The notes: a model not told the origin generated them from the letters alone. DNA of 64,000 nucleotides from Stenotrophomonas koreensis (GCF_001431525.1 NZ_LDJH01000031.1:24404-88403), one strand, 5' to 3'. Shown: positions 39,050 to 48,665, counted from the stretch's first letter. A program made the numbers and translations.

Positions 39050-39532
39050 TCAGCGCGTGGATTCGGCCTTGCGCCATTCCAGCGCGGCATGGTCCAGCAC
39101 ACCGTTGACATAGGTGTGGCCATGCTCGGAACCAAAGCGTTTGGCCGTTTCAATCGCTTCGTTGATCACCACCCGGTACGGCACATCGATGCGGTAACGC
39201 AGCTCGTAGGCAGCCACCCGCAGCACCGCACGTTCGATCGCATCGACCGCTTCCATGTCGCCGCGGTCCACGAACGGGGCCAGCGCCGCATCCAGTTCCT
39301 TGCGGTGGTCCAGCACGCCATGCACCAGCGCCTCGAAATAGGCCAGGTCGGCCACTTCGTGCGCCTGCTCATGGGCAAACTGGGCCAGCAGGGTCTGTGC
39401 ATTGCCGCCGGAAATCTGCCAGGCGTAGATCGCCTGCAGCGCGCGCCGGCGCGCACGCGAGCGCAGCACCGGATCGACGCCATCGCGCCGCACCGGCTTG
39501 CCGGCAGGCTTGCCGCTCTTGGGGGTATTCAT
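39050..39532 (-). CDS. nusB: Transcription antitermination factor NusB
   Basis: 160-residue all-helical protein; with NusE (S10) it binds boxA for rRNA antitermination. Family pieces: RSRARRRALQAIYAWQISGG near the N-terminus, the AIERAVLRVAAYELRY helix and the RFGSEHGHTYVNGVLD end with the conserved VNGVLD. The N-terminal 20 residues are a basic low-complexity extension. The start is fixed by TAATG, sharing one base with the ribH stop codon. Longer in-frame readings into ribH are not real. Confidence 0.96.
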   Translation of the reverse strand: MNTPKSGKPAGKPVRRDGVDPVLRSRARRRALQAIYAWQISGGNAQTLLAQFAHEQAHEVADLAYFEALVHGVLDHRKELDAALAPFVDRGDMEAVDAIERAVLRVAAYELRYRIDVPYRVVINEAIETAKRFGSEHGHTYVNGVLDHAALEWRKAESTR

Positions 39533-39996
39533 TACAGCTTCTCCAGCAGATTGACCATTTCCAGCGCCGCCAGGGCGCACTCTTCCCCCTTGTTGCCATG
39601 GCTGCCACCGGCACGGGCCTCGGCATCCTCGTAGCGCTCCACCGCCAGCACGCCATTGGCCACCGGCAGGCGGTGATCCAGCTGGGTACGCATCAGTGCT
39701 TCGGCGCAACGGTCGGCCACGTGCTCGTAATGCCGGGTATCACCACGGACCACGCAACCCAGCGCGATCACCGCGGCATGCCGGCCGGCCTTGGCCACCT
39801 GCTCGGCGGCCAGCGCCACTTCCCAGGCTCCGGGAACACGGACCACATCCACCGCGCCGGCATCCACGCCATTGGCGGCAAGACACTCACGCGCGCCGGT
39901 GACCAGCACATCGGTAATACGGGCATTCCAACGCGCAGCGATGATCGCAAAGCGGGCATTGGCGGGGGCGCGAAGATCGCCTTCGTAATGGCTCAT
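39532..39996 (-). CDS. ribH: 6,7-dimethyl-8-ribityllumazine synthase
   Basis: 154-residue enzyme of the penultimate step of riboflavin synthesis, forming icosahedral or smaller shells. [18 protein letters not shown] at the N-terminus, [13 protein letters not shown], and [16 protein letters not shown] with the catalytic histidine are all present. Normal length. It sits between ribBX and nusB, a common proteobacterial order. Confidence 0.97.
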   Translation of the reverse strand: MSHYEGDLRAPANARFAIIAARWNARITDVLVTGARECLAANGVDAGAVDVVRVPGAWEVALAAEQVAKAGRHAAVIALGCVVRGDTRHYEHVADRCAEALMRTQLDHRLPVANGVLAVERYEDAEARAGGSHGNKGEECALAALEMVNLLEKL

Positions 39997-40054
39997 GGGC
40001 TTTGGGGGCTTGAAGGGTGGGAAAGTTTAACCCGGTCTGGCTGAGTACCGGCCG

Positions 40055-41158
40055 TCATGGCGCCGGCAACGCCACGGTTTCAACAATTTCCAGGCCGTAG
40101 CCGGCCAGCCCGACCTGCCGCCGCGGGGTGCCGAGCACGCGCAGTTTGCCCAGGCCGAGGTCGGCCAGGATCTGTGCACCGGCACCGTTGCGCCGCCACT
40201 GGCCCACATCCTTGCTGTTGCCGGCCGGCACCGGCTCGGCGCGCAGCCGCGCCAGCAGGCTGGCCGAATCGCGCGGTGCGCTCAGCACCACCATCACGCC
40301 CTGCCCGGCCGCATCGATCGCGCGCAAGGCATCGGTGGCGGCCACGCCGAAATCGTCACGGCGCCAGTGCAGCAGGTCGGCCAGCGGGTTTTCCACCTGG
40401 ACCCGGACCAGGGTCGGGGTGGCCTTGTCCGGGATGCCACGGACCAGCGCAAAGTGCAGGTCATGGGCGATGCGGTCGCGGTAGGTGATCAACTGGAACG
40501 GGCCGAACTCGGTCTGGATCGCGCGCTCGTCAACCCGCTCCACGGTGTGTTCATTGGCCAGGCGCCAGGCGATCAGGTCGGCAATCGAACCCATCTTCAG
40601 GCCGTGCTCGCGCGCGAACACTTCCAGTTCCGGGCGACGGGCCATGGTGCCATCGGCATTGAGGATTTCCACCAGCACGCCGGCCGGCTCCAGCCCGGCC
40701 AGCCGCGGCAGGTCGCTGGCCGCTTCGGTGTGGCCGGCACGGGTCAGCACGCCGCCGGGCTGGGCGGTGAGCGGGAAGATGTGGCCCGGCTGGGTCAGAT
40801 CATTGGGCCGGGCATCCGGGCGCACCGCGGTGCGGATGGTATGCGCGCGGTCGTAGGCCGAGATCCCGGTGGTCACGCCTTCGGCGGCCTCGATGCTCAC
40901 GGTGAAATTGGTATGGAACTGCGCGGTGTTGTTGCTCACCATCGGCGCCAGGCCGAGCTGGGCAGTGCGCTCGCGGGTCACCGACAGGCAGACCAGGCCG
41001 CGGGCATGGGTGACCATGAAGTTGATGTCGGCCGGCTTGACCAGCTCGGCGGCCATGATCAGGTCACCTTCGTTCTCGCGGTCCTCGTCATCGACGATGA
41101 CCACCATGCGGCCCAGGCGGATTTCTTCCAGCAGTTCGGGAATCGGGGCGAAGTTCAT
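40055..41158 (-). CDS. ribB: 3,4-DHBP synthase with degenerate GTP cyclohydrolase II domain
   Basis: 367 residues. The N-terminal domain (about 1-205) is 3,4-dihydroxy-2-butanone-4-phosphate synthase with DDEDRENEGDL (23-33, acidic metal site) and the GHIFPL and RAGHTEAASDL motifs. The C-terminal part (about 210-367) aligns in outline with GTP cyclohydrolase II but the zinc cysteines, normally in a CxxxxxxxSxxCDC block, are replaced: the corresponding stretch runs VQVENPLADLLHWRRDDFG with no cysteine. So the second activity is almost certainly absent (RibBX type) and RibA must be encoded elsewhere. Four-base overlap with ribE. Confidence 0.93.
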   Translation of the reverse strand: MNFAPIPELLEEIRLGRMVVIVDDEDRENEGDLIMAAELVKPADINFMVTHARGLVCLSVTRERTAQLGLAPMVSNNTAQFHTNFTVSIEAAEGVTTGISAYDRAHTIRTAVRPDARPNDLTQPGHIFPLTAQPGGVLTRAGHTEAASDLPRLAGLEPAGVLVEILNADGTMARRPELEVFAREHGLKMGSIADLIAWRLANEHTVERVDERAIQTEFGPFQLITYRDRIAHDLHFALVRGIPDKATPTLVRVQVENPLADLLHWRRDDFGVAATDALRAIDAAGQGVMVVLSAPRDSASLLARLRAEPVPAGNSKDVGQWRRNGAGAQILADLGLGKLRVLGTPRRQVGLAGYGLEIVETVALPAP

Positions 41159-41757
41159 GCGTTGTCTCCAGCACCGAGCAGGCGCTCGGCATAACGGGCG
41201 ATCAGGTCGATTTCCAGGTTCACCGCAGCACCGACACCGGTGTGGGCAAACGCGGTATGGGCCACGGTGTGCGGGATCAGTGCCACTTCGAAACCGGCAT
41301 CATCCACCGCGTTGACGGTCAGGCTGACGCCATCGACGCAGATCGAGCCCTTTTTGGCGATGTACCGCAGCAGCGCGGCCGGGGCGGCAAAGCGCCAGCG
41401 CAGCGCGCGCGCGTCCTGGTCGATGGAGACCACACTGCCGACGCCATCGACATGGCCGCTGACGATATGGCCGCCGAAACGATCCGTCGGGCGCATCGCC
41501 CGCTCCAGGTTGACGTGCGCCCCTTCGGCCAGCTGACCCAGGGTGGTCAGGCCCAGGGTCTCGGTGGAGGCATCGGCCTGGAAACTGTCCTGGTCAAAGG
41601 CAATCACGGTCAGGCAGACGCCATTGACCGCAATGCTCTCGCCCAGCTGCACGGCGTCAAACGGCAGCGTACCGACCTGGACATGGAAGCGGACGTCGCC
41701 GCCGAGTGATTCGCGTCGGGCAATGCGGCCGACGCCTTCGATGATTCCTGTAAACAA
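41155..41757 (-). CDS. ribE: Riboflavin synthase alpha subunit
   Basis: 200-residue trimer subunit that dismutates two lumazines to riboflavin. Two tandem lumazine-binding repeats: the first begins (M)FTGIIEGVGRI, the second around GGHIVSGHVDGVGSVV; SIAVNGVCLTV and SICVDGVSLTVN are the internal duplicate motifs. The start is a TTG at 41757 because the family begins MFTGI and a GGAG sits seven bases in front; no ATG fits. It is the first gene behind the FMN riboswitch, overlapping ribBX by four bases. Confidence 0.95.
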   Translation of the reverse strand: MFTGIIEGVGRIARRESLGGDVRFHVQVGTLPFDAVQLGESIAVNGVCLTVIAFDQDSFQADASTETLGLTTLGQLAEGAHVNLERAMRPTDRFGGHIVSGHVDGVGSVVSIDQDARALRWRFAAPAALLRYIAKKGSICVDGVSLTVNAVDDAGFEVALIPHTVAHTAFAHTGVGAAVNLEIDLIARYAERLLGAGDNA

Positions 41758-41837
41758 AACGTTCTCCGCAGTGATTGAGCGAAAAACGCCGCAAGGCAAA
41801 CAGGCACGCGCACAGCCCATCGGCTGCGCGCAGGCCG

Positions 41838-41992
41838 TCTTCTTTCATCCGGACTGTAACCGTCGGCTCCGGCATTGGACCGGATCTGCTGACCTTCAAC
41901 ACTTCTGCCCGGGGGACAGCTGCATCAAAGCGCTCGCGGGCTCGGGCTTTCACCCCTACCGCCGGTGGGGAATTGCACCCCGCCCTGAAGAC
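41838..41992 (-). ncRNA. FMN riboswitch (RFN element)
   Basis: About 155 nt on the minus strand, 80 bases in front of ribE. The conserved parts are readable in order: CTTCAGGGCGGGGTGCAATT, CCCCACCGGCGGTA, AGCCCGCGAGC, GTCAGCAGATCCGGT, CCGGAGCCGACGGTTACAG and TCCGGATGAAAGAAGA. This is the standard FMN aptamer that senses flavin mononucleotide and switches off rib genes. The following 80 bases (41758-41837), up to the TTG start, would be the expression platform; the Shine-Dalgarno lies inside it, so translational control is likely. Confidence 0.96.
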
Positions 41993-42023
41993 GTTTGTTG
42001 GTTGCCGGTTTCCCGGCTGGGCA

Positions 42024-42032
42024 AGTATAGCA
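42024..42032 (-). promoter_or_regulatory. Extended -10 promoter before the riboswitch
   Basis: TGCTATACT on the minus strand is a good extended -10 (TGN-TATAAT type), 32 bases before the start of the riboswitch aptamer, so transcription would start near 42017. No -35 hexamer is needed for such promoters and none is obvious. Confidence 0.6.
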
Positions 42033-42049
42033 GCGGCCAGCCAGATTCA

Positions 42050-42073
42050 CTTTTGTGACCGTTTGCACAATAA
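42050..42073. promoter_or_regulatory. CRP/Clp-like site between rib and omp genes
   Basis: TGTGA-CCGTTT-GCACA (42054-42069) matches the TGTGA-N6-TCACA site of CRP and Clp, the Xanthomonadaceae relative, with one mismatch. It lies 18 bases upstream of the TGC of the rib promoter and about 86 bases before the omp ATG, so it could serve either direction. Confidence 0.5.
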
Positions 42074-42154
42074 TGCCGGCCGCAGACATGACGCCTGCAC
42101 ACCTCCGGCCCATTCGGCGCCGGCTGAAATGGACATTCCCTGATGGAGATCCCC

Positions 42155-42796
42155 ATGCGCAAGACCCTGATTCTGGCTGCCCTGCTGGCCGCCACCCCGT
42201 TGGCTGCCCACGCCACCGAGAACCTGAGCTATACCTACGCCGAAGCCGGCTTCACCCGTGCCGAGGCCGATATGGATTTCCTCGGCACGCTGAAGGGCAA
42301 CGGCGGCTACGTCCGCGGCGCATATGCCTTCACCCCGTCCACCCATGTGTTCGGCAGCTACAGCAACCTGTCCGAGAGTGACGGTGCAGGCCAGATCCGC
42401 GCCAAGTACACCCTGCAACAGGCCGAGCTGGGCCTGGGCTGGCACATGAACATGAGCGAGCGTGTGGACTTCACCGCCGACATCGCCTATGTCCGCGTCA
42501 AGGACACCCTGAAGGTATCGGGCATCCCGGTGGAAAGCGGCTTTGCCGACTTCAACGGCAAGTGGGAAGACAGCATCAATGCCGGCCGTGCCACCCTGGG
42601 CCTGCGTGGCACCCCGTCGGCCCGCACCGAGGCCTGGGTCCGCGCCGGTGCGATGGACGGCAGCAAGATGGACAGCGAGTTCGTCGGCACCCTCGGTGGC
42701 CAGGTCAAGTTCAACCCGACCTGGGGCTTGGTGGGCGAGGTCCAGTGGATCGGCGATGTGACCCAGTACTCGGCCGGCGTGCGCGCCAGCTTCTAA
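42155..42796 (+). CDS. Small outer-membrane beta-barrel protein
   Basis: 213 residues with a signal peptide (MRKTLILAALLAATPLAAHA) and a mature region of alternating short strands and aromatic residues, ending in a C-terminal phenylalanine (RASF), the usual sign of an outer-membrane barrel. It looks like an eight-stranded OmpX/OprG-sized barrel and recalls the Ax21/Omp family of Xanthomonadaceae, but this relation is not certain. The ATG at 42155 is preceded by GGAG seven bases upstream; another ATG four codons upstream is less good. Monocistronic, with its own terminator; a CRP/Clp-like site lies upstream. Confidence 0.8.
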   Translation: MRKTLILAALLAATPLAAHATENLSYTYAEAGFTRAEADMDFLGTLKGNGGYVRGAYAFTPSTHVFGSYSNLSESDGAGQIRAKYTLQQAELGLGWHMNMSERVDFTADIAYVRVKDTLKVSGIPVESGFADFNGKWEDSINAGRATLGLRGTPSARTEAWVRAGAMDGSKMDSEFVGTLGGQVKFNPTWGLVGEVQWIGDVTQYSAGVRASF

Positions 42797-42827
42797 GCGG
42801 CCAGCATCCGCACTGCGCTGTACACGA

Positions 42828-42856
42828 AACGGGCCCTGCGGGGCCCGTTTTCATTG
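42828..42856 (+). terminator. Terminator of the small barrel protein gene
   Basis: A 10-bp inverted repeat AAACGGGCCC/GGGCCCGTTT with a four-base loop (42828-42850), ending in T-rich sequence. Its symmetry could also stop transcription coming from ribD on the other strand; ribD ends eight bases past it. Confidence 0.75.
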
Positions 42857-42863
42857 CCCGCCT

Positions 42864-43976
42864 TCAGCTGCGCGGACGCAGCCGCAGGCGCAGGTCCTGG
42901 CCGACCATCAACGCCTCGCACAGCTGCAGCCGGCGTTGCTGCGCCATGGCCTCAATGGCCAACCCGGCCAGCAACGGACGGGCGGCATCACCGAGCAGGG
43001 TCGGCGCCTGATACAGCAGCAGTTCGTCATACAGATCGGCGGCGACCAGTGCGCCGCACAGCTGCGCACCGGCTTCCACATGCACTTCATTGATGCCGCG
43101 CGCGGCCAGCGCGGCGAGCACTGCGGCCAGCTCCAGCCGGCCATCGGCGGCCACCGCCACCGGCGCAAACTGCGCACTGCCCCAGTCCCCTGCCGGCACT
43201 GCGGCCTGTGGCGCATGCAGGTACAGCGTCGGGGTGCAACCGCTGCGGACATTGGCCCGCGCCAGGCTGCGCAGGCCGGCATCGAGCACCACACGCAGAC
43301 CGGTGGCCACCTCGATGCCCGGTTCCAGGCGCACATCCAGCCGCGGATCATCGGCCAGCACGGTGCCGGCACCGGTCAGCACCGCACCGGCGCGCGCGCG
43401 CCAGTGCTGCACATCGGCGCGCGCCTGCGGGCCGGTGATCCACTGCGAGGCACCATCGGCCAGCGCGGTGCGCCCGTCCAGGCTGGCCGCCAGCTTGATC
43501 CGCACGAACGGCCGGCCCTGCTCGATCCGGGTAAAGAAACCGATGTTCAACTCGCGCGCGGCCGCGGCCATCAGGCCGACCTCGACCACGATCCCGGCCT
43601 GGCGCAGCAGCTCGAAGCCGCCACCGGCGACCTGGTCGAACGGATCGCCGACCGCACACACCACCCGCGCCACCCCGGCCTGGATCAGGGCCAGCGCGCA
43701 CGGCGGCGTGCGCCCGTAATGGGCGCAGGGTTCCAGGGTGACGTAGGCGGTCGCGCCGCGGGCACGCTCACCGGCCATGCGCAGCGCATGCACCTCGGCA
43801 TGCGGGCCGCCGGCACGGATATGGAAGCCCTCGCCGACCACGGCCGGGCCATGGGCAATCACACAGCCCACCACCGGATTGGGCCGGGCACTGAAGCGGG
43901 CCCGCTCGGCCAGCTGCAGCGCACGCGCCATGTGCCCATGGTCAACGGCCGAAAACGCCAGCCCCGCATCACTCAT
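42864..43976 (-). CDS. ribD: Bifunctional riboflavin deaminase/reductase
   Basis: 370-residue two-domain enzyme for the second and third steps of riboflavin synthesis. N-terminal deaminase domain with zinc motif PHAEVHAL and [13 protein letters not shown]-terminal reductase domain (about 150-370) with [15 protein letters not shown] and the [10 protein letters not shown] substrate site. Normal length. It overlaps nrdR by four bases and so belongs to the glyA-nrdR side rather than directly to the riboswitch operon, from which it is separated by the plus-strand barrel gene. Confidence 0.96.
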   Translation of the reverse strand: MSDAGLAFSAVDHGHMARALQLAERARFSARPNPVVGCVIAHGPAVVGEGFHIRAGGPHAEVHALRMAGERARGATAYVTLEPCAHYGRTPPCALALIQAGVARVVCAVGDPFDQVAGGGFELLRQAGIVVEVGLMAAAARELNIGFFTRIEQGRPFVRIKLAASLDGRTALADGASQWITGPQARADVQHWRARAGAVLTGAGTVLADDPRLDVRLEPGIEVATGLRVVLDAGLRSLARANVRSGCTPTLYLHAPQAAVPAGDWGSAQFAPVAVAADGRLELAAVLAALAARGINEVHVEAGAQLCGALVAADLYDELLLYQAPTLLGDAARPLLAGLAIEAMAQQRRLQLCEALMVGQDLRLRLRPRS

Positions 43977-44449
43977 GGCTTGTCGCCAGCATCCGGGGCG
44001 TCGCTTTCCAGCGTGGCAATGGCCTCGCGGAAATCGGCCACGTCCTGGAAGGAGCGGTAGACCGAGGCAAAACGGACATAGCCGACATGGTCGAGCTTGC
44101 GCAGCTCAGCCATCACGAATTCACCGATCTTGATCGACGGAATCTCGCGCTCGCCACCCATCCGGATCTGGTGGATCACCGCGCGCACCGCCGCCTCGAC
44201 TTGCTCTTCGGCCACCGGGCGCTTCTGCAGCGCGCGGTCAAAACTGGTGCGCAGCTTGCGCGCATCAAACGCCTCGCGGCCGCCATCGCTCTTGATCACC
44301 GCCGGCAGCTTCAGCTCGACCGTTTCCAGCGTGGAAAAACGCTCGCCACAGGCCTCGCAGACCCGGCGGCGACGGATGGTGGCGCCATCTTCGGAAACAC
44401 GCGAATCGATCACACGGGTATCGGGGTGCTGGCAGAAAAGACAGTGCAT
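43973..44449 (-). CDS. nrdR: Ribonucleotide reductase repressor NrdR
   Basis: 158-residue repressor of ribonucleotide reductase genes. N-terminal zinc ribbon with Cys3, Cys6, Cys31 and Cys34 (MHCLFC and VCEACGERF), then an ATP-cone domain with [19 protein letters not shown] that binds dNTPs. The start at 44449 is fixed by the invariant MxC start. Next to ribD, as in many gammaproteobacteria. A longer in-frame reading upstream is not real. Confidence 0.96.
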   Translation of the reverse strand: MHCLFCQHPDTRVIDSRVSEDGATIRRRRVCEACGERFSTLETVELKLPAVIKSDGGREAFDARKLRTSFDRALQKRPVAEEQVEAAVRAVIHQIRMGGEREIPSIKIGEFVMAELRKLDHVGYVRFASVYRSFQDVADFREAIATLESDAPDAGDKP

Positions 44450-44492
44450 GCGTGAGAACTCCAACCGGTGCCCCGGTGATGATGCGCGCGGA

Positions 44493-44918
44493 TCAGCGTG
44501 TCCGGCAACGCAGATAAAGCAGATACAGCGAACACAGCTGTGCCGACAGTACGCCATACACAATGAGGTTGGCCTTGCCAGCGCGCAGCGTAGAAACGAC
44601 TTCGCTGAAAAAGAAATACAACGAAAACACGATGGCCAGTTGCAACAGCCACCACCAGGCCCGCGCCGCCTCGCGCAAACCTGCACTGCCATTGCGCCAG
44701 AAGGCCACGGTCAAGCGGTACCAGGCCAACCAGCCTGACAACACCATCACCACCATCGCCAGGAACCACAGCGACAGCCATGAGGGAAATTCAGCCGCCA
44801 TCGGCAGGACACCGAAGACAGCCGTCACCGCAATGATTGGCAGGCTCAGCAGCGCGGCAACCACCGACAGCCCCTTGTAGAGGCTGCCGGCCCAGTCAAA
44901 CGACCGGTTGGCGGTCAT
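44493..44918 (-). CDS. Small integral membrane protein
   Basis: 141-residue hydrophobic protein with about four membrane helices (roughly 16-40, 48-70, 88-110, 114-135), a tryptophan-rich middle (RAWWWLLQL) and a basic C-terminal tail. No family recognised. It starts three bases after the glyA stop codon and probably depends on glyA transcription. Its starting codon is ATG at 44918, with an in-frame TTG directly before it. Confidence 0.7.
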   Translation of the reverse strand: MTANRSFDWAGSLYKGLSVVAALLSLPIIAVTAVFGVLPMAAEFPSWLSLWFLAMVVMVLSGWLAWYRLTVAFWRNGSAGLREAARAWWWLLQLAIVFSLYFFFSEVVSTLRAGKANLIVYGVLSAQLCSLYLLYLRCRTR

Positions 44919-44921
44919 CAA

Positions 44922-46190
44922 TCAGCCGTAGACCGGGTACTTGCGGCACTGGGCAGAGACGGCCTCGCGCACGCGGGCGATGACGGCTTCATCGGCCGGG
45001 GCGTCGAGGATGTCGGCAATCCAGTTGGCCAGTTCGATGCAGTCCGCTTCGACATAGCCGCGGGTGGTGATGGCCGGGGTACCCAGGCGCAGGCCGGAGG
45101 TCACAAACGGCGAACGCGGGTCGTTGGGCACCGAGTTCTTGTTGACGGTGATGTGGGCCTGTCCCAGCGCCGCTTCCGCGTCCTTGCCGGACACGTCCTT
45201 GCCGATCATGTCCACCAGCATCAGGTGGTTCTGGGTACCGCCGGAGACGATCTTGTAGCCACGGGCGATCAGGGTGTTGGCCATCGCCTGGGCGTTCTTG
45301 ACCACCTGCTGCTGGTAGGCCTTGAAACCTGGCTCCAGTGCTTCCTTGAAGGCCACGGCCTTGGCCGCGATCACGTGCATCAGCGGGCCACCCTGGATGC
45401 CTGGGAACACCACCGACTGCAGCTTCTTGGCGATCTCCTCGAACTGCTCGCCGGCGCCAGCCTGGCTGCCAATGATGATGCCGCCACGCGGGCCACGCAG
45501 GGTCTTGTGGGTGGTCGAGGTGACCACATGTGCGTGCGGCACCGGGGTCGGATAGACACCGGCGGCGACCAGGCCGGCGACATGGGCCATGTCCACGAAC
45601 AGGTAGGCACCGACCTTGTCGGCGATGGCGCGGAAGCGCGCCCAGTCAATGACCTGCGAATAGGCCGAGAAGCCGGCAATGACCATCTTCGGCTTGTGCT
45701 CGATGGCCAGCCGCTCGACTTCGTCGTAGTCGATCAGGCCGGCCTCGTTCACGCCGTACTGGATCGCGTTGAAGATCTTGCCCGAGACGTTGACCTTGGC
45801 ACCGTGGGTCAGGTGGCCGCCATGGGCCAGGCTCATGCCCAGGATGGTGTCGCCGGGCTGCAGCAGGGCGAAGTACACCGCCTGGTTGGCCTGCGAACCG
45901 GAGTGCGGCTGCACGTTGGCATAGTCGGCAGCGAACAGCTGCTTCAGGCGCTCGATCGCCAGCTGCTCGGCCACATCCACATACTCGCAGCCACCGTAGT
46001 AGCGCTTGGCCGGGTAACCCTCGGCATATTTGTTGGTCAGCTGGCTGCCCTGGGCCTCCATCACGGCCGGGCTGGTGTAGTTCTCGCTGGCAATCAGCTC
46101 GACATGGTCTTCCTGACGCTGGCATTCGGCGGCAATGGCCTTGGCCAGTTCGGGGTCGTAGGCGGCAATGGTGACTTCACGCGAGTACAT
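44922..46190 (-). CDS. glyA: Serine hydroxymethyltransferase
   Basis: 422-residue PLP enzyme that interconverts serine and glycine and supplies methylene-THF. Family blocks: [34 protein letters not shown], the PLP lysine in [14 protein letters not shown] (about 230) and GTPAITTRG near the end. Normal length. First gene of the minus-strand row glyA, membrane protein, nrdR, ribD. Confidence 0.98.
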   Translation of the reverse strand: MYSREVTIAAYDPELAKAIAAECQRQEDHVELIASENYTSPAVMEAQGSQLTNKYAEGYPAKRYYGGCEYVDVAEQLAIERLKQLFAADYANVQPHSGSQANQAVYFALLQPGDTILGMSLAHGGHLTHGAKVNVSGKIFNAIQYGVNEAGLIDYDEVERLAIEHKPKMVIAGFSAYSQVIDWARFRAIADKVGAYLFVDMAHVAGLVAAGVYPTPVPHAHVVTSTTHKTLRGPRGGIIIGSQAGAGEQFEEIAKKLQSVVFPGIQGGPLMHVIAAKAVAFKEALEPGFKAYQQQVVKNAQAMANTLIARGYKIVSGGTQNHLMLVDMIGKDVSGKDAEAALGQAHITVNKNSVPNDPRSPFVTSGLRLGTPAITTRGYVEADCIELANWIADILDAPADEAVIARVREAVSAQCRKYPVYG

Positions 46191-46283
46191 CGGCTGCTCC
46201 GGGCGGGTGAGGAGGTGATGGCGGACATTGTAGCCTGCCCACCTGCCCGGCTCCCCGCCCGAAGGTCACCTGGCGCCACCAAT

Positions 46284-46307
46284 GAAAAGGGCGCCCGCAG
46301 GCGCCCT
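46284..46307 (-). terminator. Terminator after the RcnB-like gene
   Basis: AGGGCGCC/GGCGCCCT with a four-base loop (46288-46307) followed on the minus strand by TTTT. It separates the RcnB-like gene from glyA. Confidence 0.75.
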
Positions 46308-46328
46308 GATGCCAGGCCTGGCTGCCAC

Positions 46329-46739
46329 TCAATGGTGCAGCAGCAGGTCGGCGATGATCCCGGTGGCCACCGCCACCAGCAGGTAGTTGCCGCGGTCATC
46401 GCGCACCCAGTGGTGGCCACGGGGCGGGCGGCGCAGGTCGTAGCGGTGGTAATCGTTGACCACGTAGACCGGGCCGCGGTAGCCGCGGCGGTAGTCATGG
46501 CCGCGGGCCCAGCCGTGCGGCGGACGGCGGTCATGCCGGCGGGCATCGCGGTAACCCTCACGGTAACCGGCCGAATAGTGACGGCGGTCATCGCGACGGT
46601 CATGGCCGCGGCCGCGGTCATCCCAGCCATGATGGCCACGTCGGTCGTCGCGGTCACCGGCGGCCTGCGCATCCGGCGCAGCCATGCCCAGCGCAAGCAC
46701 CGCGCCGAGGGTTGCTATGGCAAGAGAAGTCATCTTCAT
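46329..46739 (-). CDS. RcnB-family periplasmic protein
   Basis: 136 residues with a signal peptide (cleavage near AQA), then a region packed with Asp, Arg and His (for example DDRGRGHDRRDDRRH), and a C-terminal domain with DYHRYDLRRPPRGHHWVRDD and VAVATGIIADLL, the signature of the RcnB family. E. coli RcnB is a periplasmic protein that modulates nickel and cobalt efflux; no metal exporter gene is adjacent here. It is transcribed alone, with a terminator behind it. Confidence 0.85.
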   Translation of the reverse strand: MKMTSLAIATLGAVLALGMAAPDAQAAGDRDDRRGHHGWDDRGRGHDRRDDRRHYSAGYREGYRDARRHDRRPPHGWARGHDYRRGYRGPVYVVNDYHRYDLRRPPRGHHWVRDDRGNYLLVAVATGIIADLLLHH

Positions 46740-46887
46740 GATCAGGCCCTGTCAGATGGGTGGGTGGTGACGTTATTGCCCAAAACAACTGAACCGGGGA
46801 AGTGCCCGGATCGCCCGCCGCCGATTTCATTCACCTGACGGCAAGCCTGGGGCCACCCCCGGCCCGGAGCCGCCGGCCCGGAACGGC

Positions 46888-46893
46888 TATAAT
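46888..46893 (+). promoter_or_regulatory. -10 box of ettA
   Basis: TATAAT, an exact -10 hexamer, lies 73 bases before the ettA start codon. No convincing -35 is found 16-18 bases upstream. The 227-base gap between the RcnB-like gene and ettA shows nothing else. Confidence 0.45.
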
Positions 46894-46966
46894 CGGCTGC
46901 TTAATTTTCTGCGCTGCGCCTGCCCGATCCCCGGGCCGGGCGGCGGCGTGCGCTTACGGAGACGTC

Positions 46967-48631
46967 ATGTCCTCGCAATACATCTACACCATGAACCGCG
47001 TGTCCAAGGTGGTTCCGCCCAAGCGGCAGATCATCAAGGACATCTCGCTGAGCTTCTTCCCGGGCGCCAAGATCGGCCTGCTGGGCCTGAACGGCGCCGG
47101 CAAGTCCACCGTCCTGAAGATCATGGCCGGCGTGGACACCGACTTCGAAGGCGAGGCCCGTCCGCAGCCGGGCATCAAGGTCGGCTACCTGGAACAGGAA
47201 CCGCGTCTGGATCCGAACCAGACCGTGCGTGAGGCCGTCGAGGAAGGCGTCGGCGAAGTACTGCAGGCCCAGGCCGCGCTGGACAAGATCTACGACGCCT
47301 ACGCCGAGGAAGGCGCCGATTTCGACGCGCTGGCCAAGGAACAGGAGCGGCTGGAGGCGATCCTCGCCGCCGGCGACGCCCATACCCTGGAAAACCAGCT
47401 GGACGTGGCCGCCGACGCGCTGCGCCTGCCGCCGTGGGATGCGGTGATCGGCAACCTGTCCGGTGGTGAAAAGCGCCGCGTTGCGCTGTGCCGCCTGCTG
47501 CTGCAGAAGCCCGACATGCTGCTGCTCGACGAACCGACCAACCACCTGGACGCCGAATCGGTGGAGTGGCTGGAGCAGTTCCTGGCCCGCTACACCGGCA
47601 CCGTGGTGGCGGTCACCCATGACCGCTACTTCCTGGACAACGCCGCCGAGTGGATCCTGGAACTGGACCGTGGCCGCGGCATTCCGTGGAAGGGCAACTA
47701 CACCGAATGGCTGATGCAGAAGGACGAGCGCCTGAAGCAGGAAGACAACCAGGAAAAGGCCCGCCAGAAGGCGATCCAGAAGGAACTGGAGTGGTCGCGC
47801 CAGAACGCCAAGGGCGGCCGCACCAAGGGCAAGGCCCGTCTGGCCCGCCTGGAAGAGCTGCAGAGCGTTGACTACCAGAAGCGCAACGAGACCAACGAGA
47901 TCTTCATCCCGCCGGGCGAGCGCCTGGGCAACTCGGTGATCGAGTTCAAGAACGTCTCCAAGAAGTTCGGCGACCGCCTGCTGATCGACAACCTGTCGAT
48001 GATCGTGCCGCCGGGTGCGATCGTGGGCATCATCGGTCCCAACGGCGCCGGCAAGTCGACCCTGTTCAAGATGATCACCGGCCAGGAAAAGCCGGATTCG
48101 GGCGAGATCATCGTCGGCCCGAGCGTGAAGCTGTCCTACGTGGACCAGAGCCGCGACAAGCTGGAGGGCAACCACAACGTCTTCCAGGAAATCGCCGGTG
48201 GCCTGGACATCCTCAACATCAACGGCATCGAGATCCAGTCGCGCGCCTACATCGGCCGCTTCAACTTCAAGGGCCAGGACCAGCAGAAGATGGTCGGCTC
48301 GCTCTCCGGTGGTGAGCGTGGCCGCCTGCACATGGCCAAGACCCTGCTGCAGGGTGGCAACGTGCTGCTGCTGGACGAACCGTCCAACGACCTGGACATC
48401 GAAACCCTGCGTGCACTGGAAGATGCGCTGCTGGAATTCCCGGGCAACACCTTCGTGATCTCCCACGATCGCTGGTTCCTGGACCGCATCGCCACCCACA
48501 TCATCGCCTTCGAGGGCGACTCGCACGTGGAGTTCTTCCAGGGCAACTACCGCGAGTACGAAGAGGACAAGAAGCGTCGCCTCGGCGACGATGCCGGTCC
48601 GAAGCGTCTGCGCTTCAAGGCCCTGAAGTAA
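46967..48631 (+). CDS. ettA: Energy-dependent translational throttle protein EttA
   Basis: 554-residue ABC-F protein that binds the ribosomal E site and gates the first elongation step according to energy state. Two ABC domains: first Walker A GLNGAGKS (40-47), signature LSGGEKRR and Walker [12 protein letters not shown]; second [16 protein letters not shown] and [11 protein letters not shown]. Between them a P-site tRNA-interaction helix pair rich in Lys, Glu and Gln. No membrane segment, so not a transporter. The ATG is preceded by GGAG. The gene uses mostly the preferred codons of a highly expressed gene. Confidence 0.97.
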   Translation: MSSQYIYTMNRVSKVVPPKRQIIKDISLSFFPGAKIGLLGLNGAGKSTVLKIMAGVDTDFEGEARPQPGIKVGYLEQEPRLDPNQTVREAVEEGVGEVLQAQAALDKIYDAYAEEGADFDALAKEQERLEAILAAGDAHTLENQLDVAADALRLPPWDAVIGNLSGGEKRRVALCRLLLQKPDMLLLDEPTNHLDAESVEWLEQFLARYTGTVVAVTHDRYFLDNAAEWILELDRGRGIPWKGNYTEWLMQKDERLKQEDNQEKARQKAIQKELEWSRQNAKGGRTKGKARLARLEELQSVDYQKRNETNEIFIPPGERLGNSVIEFKNVSKKFGDRLLIDNLSMIVPPGAIVGIIGPNGAGKSTLFKMITGQEKPDSGEIIVGPSVKLSYVDQSRDKLEGNHNVFQEIAGGLDILNINGIEIQSRAYIGRFNFKGQDQQKMVGSLSGGERGRLHMAKTLLQGGNVLLLDEPSNDLDIETLRALEDALLEFPGNTFVISHDRWFLDRIATHIIAFEGDSHVEFFQGNYREYEEDKKRRLGDDAGPKRLRFKALK

Positions 48632-48665
48632 GTCCGGCGCCGGAACCCTCCGGCATCGGCACCGC

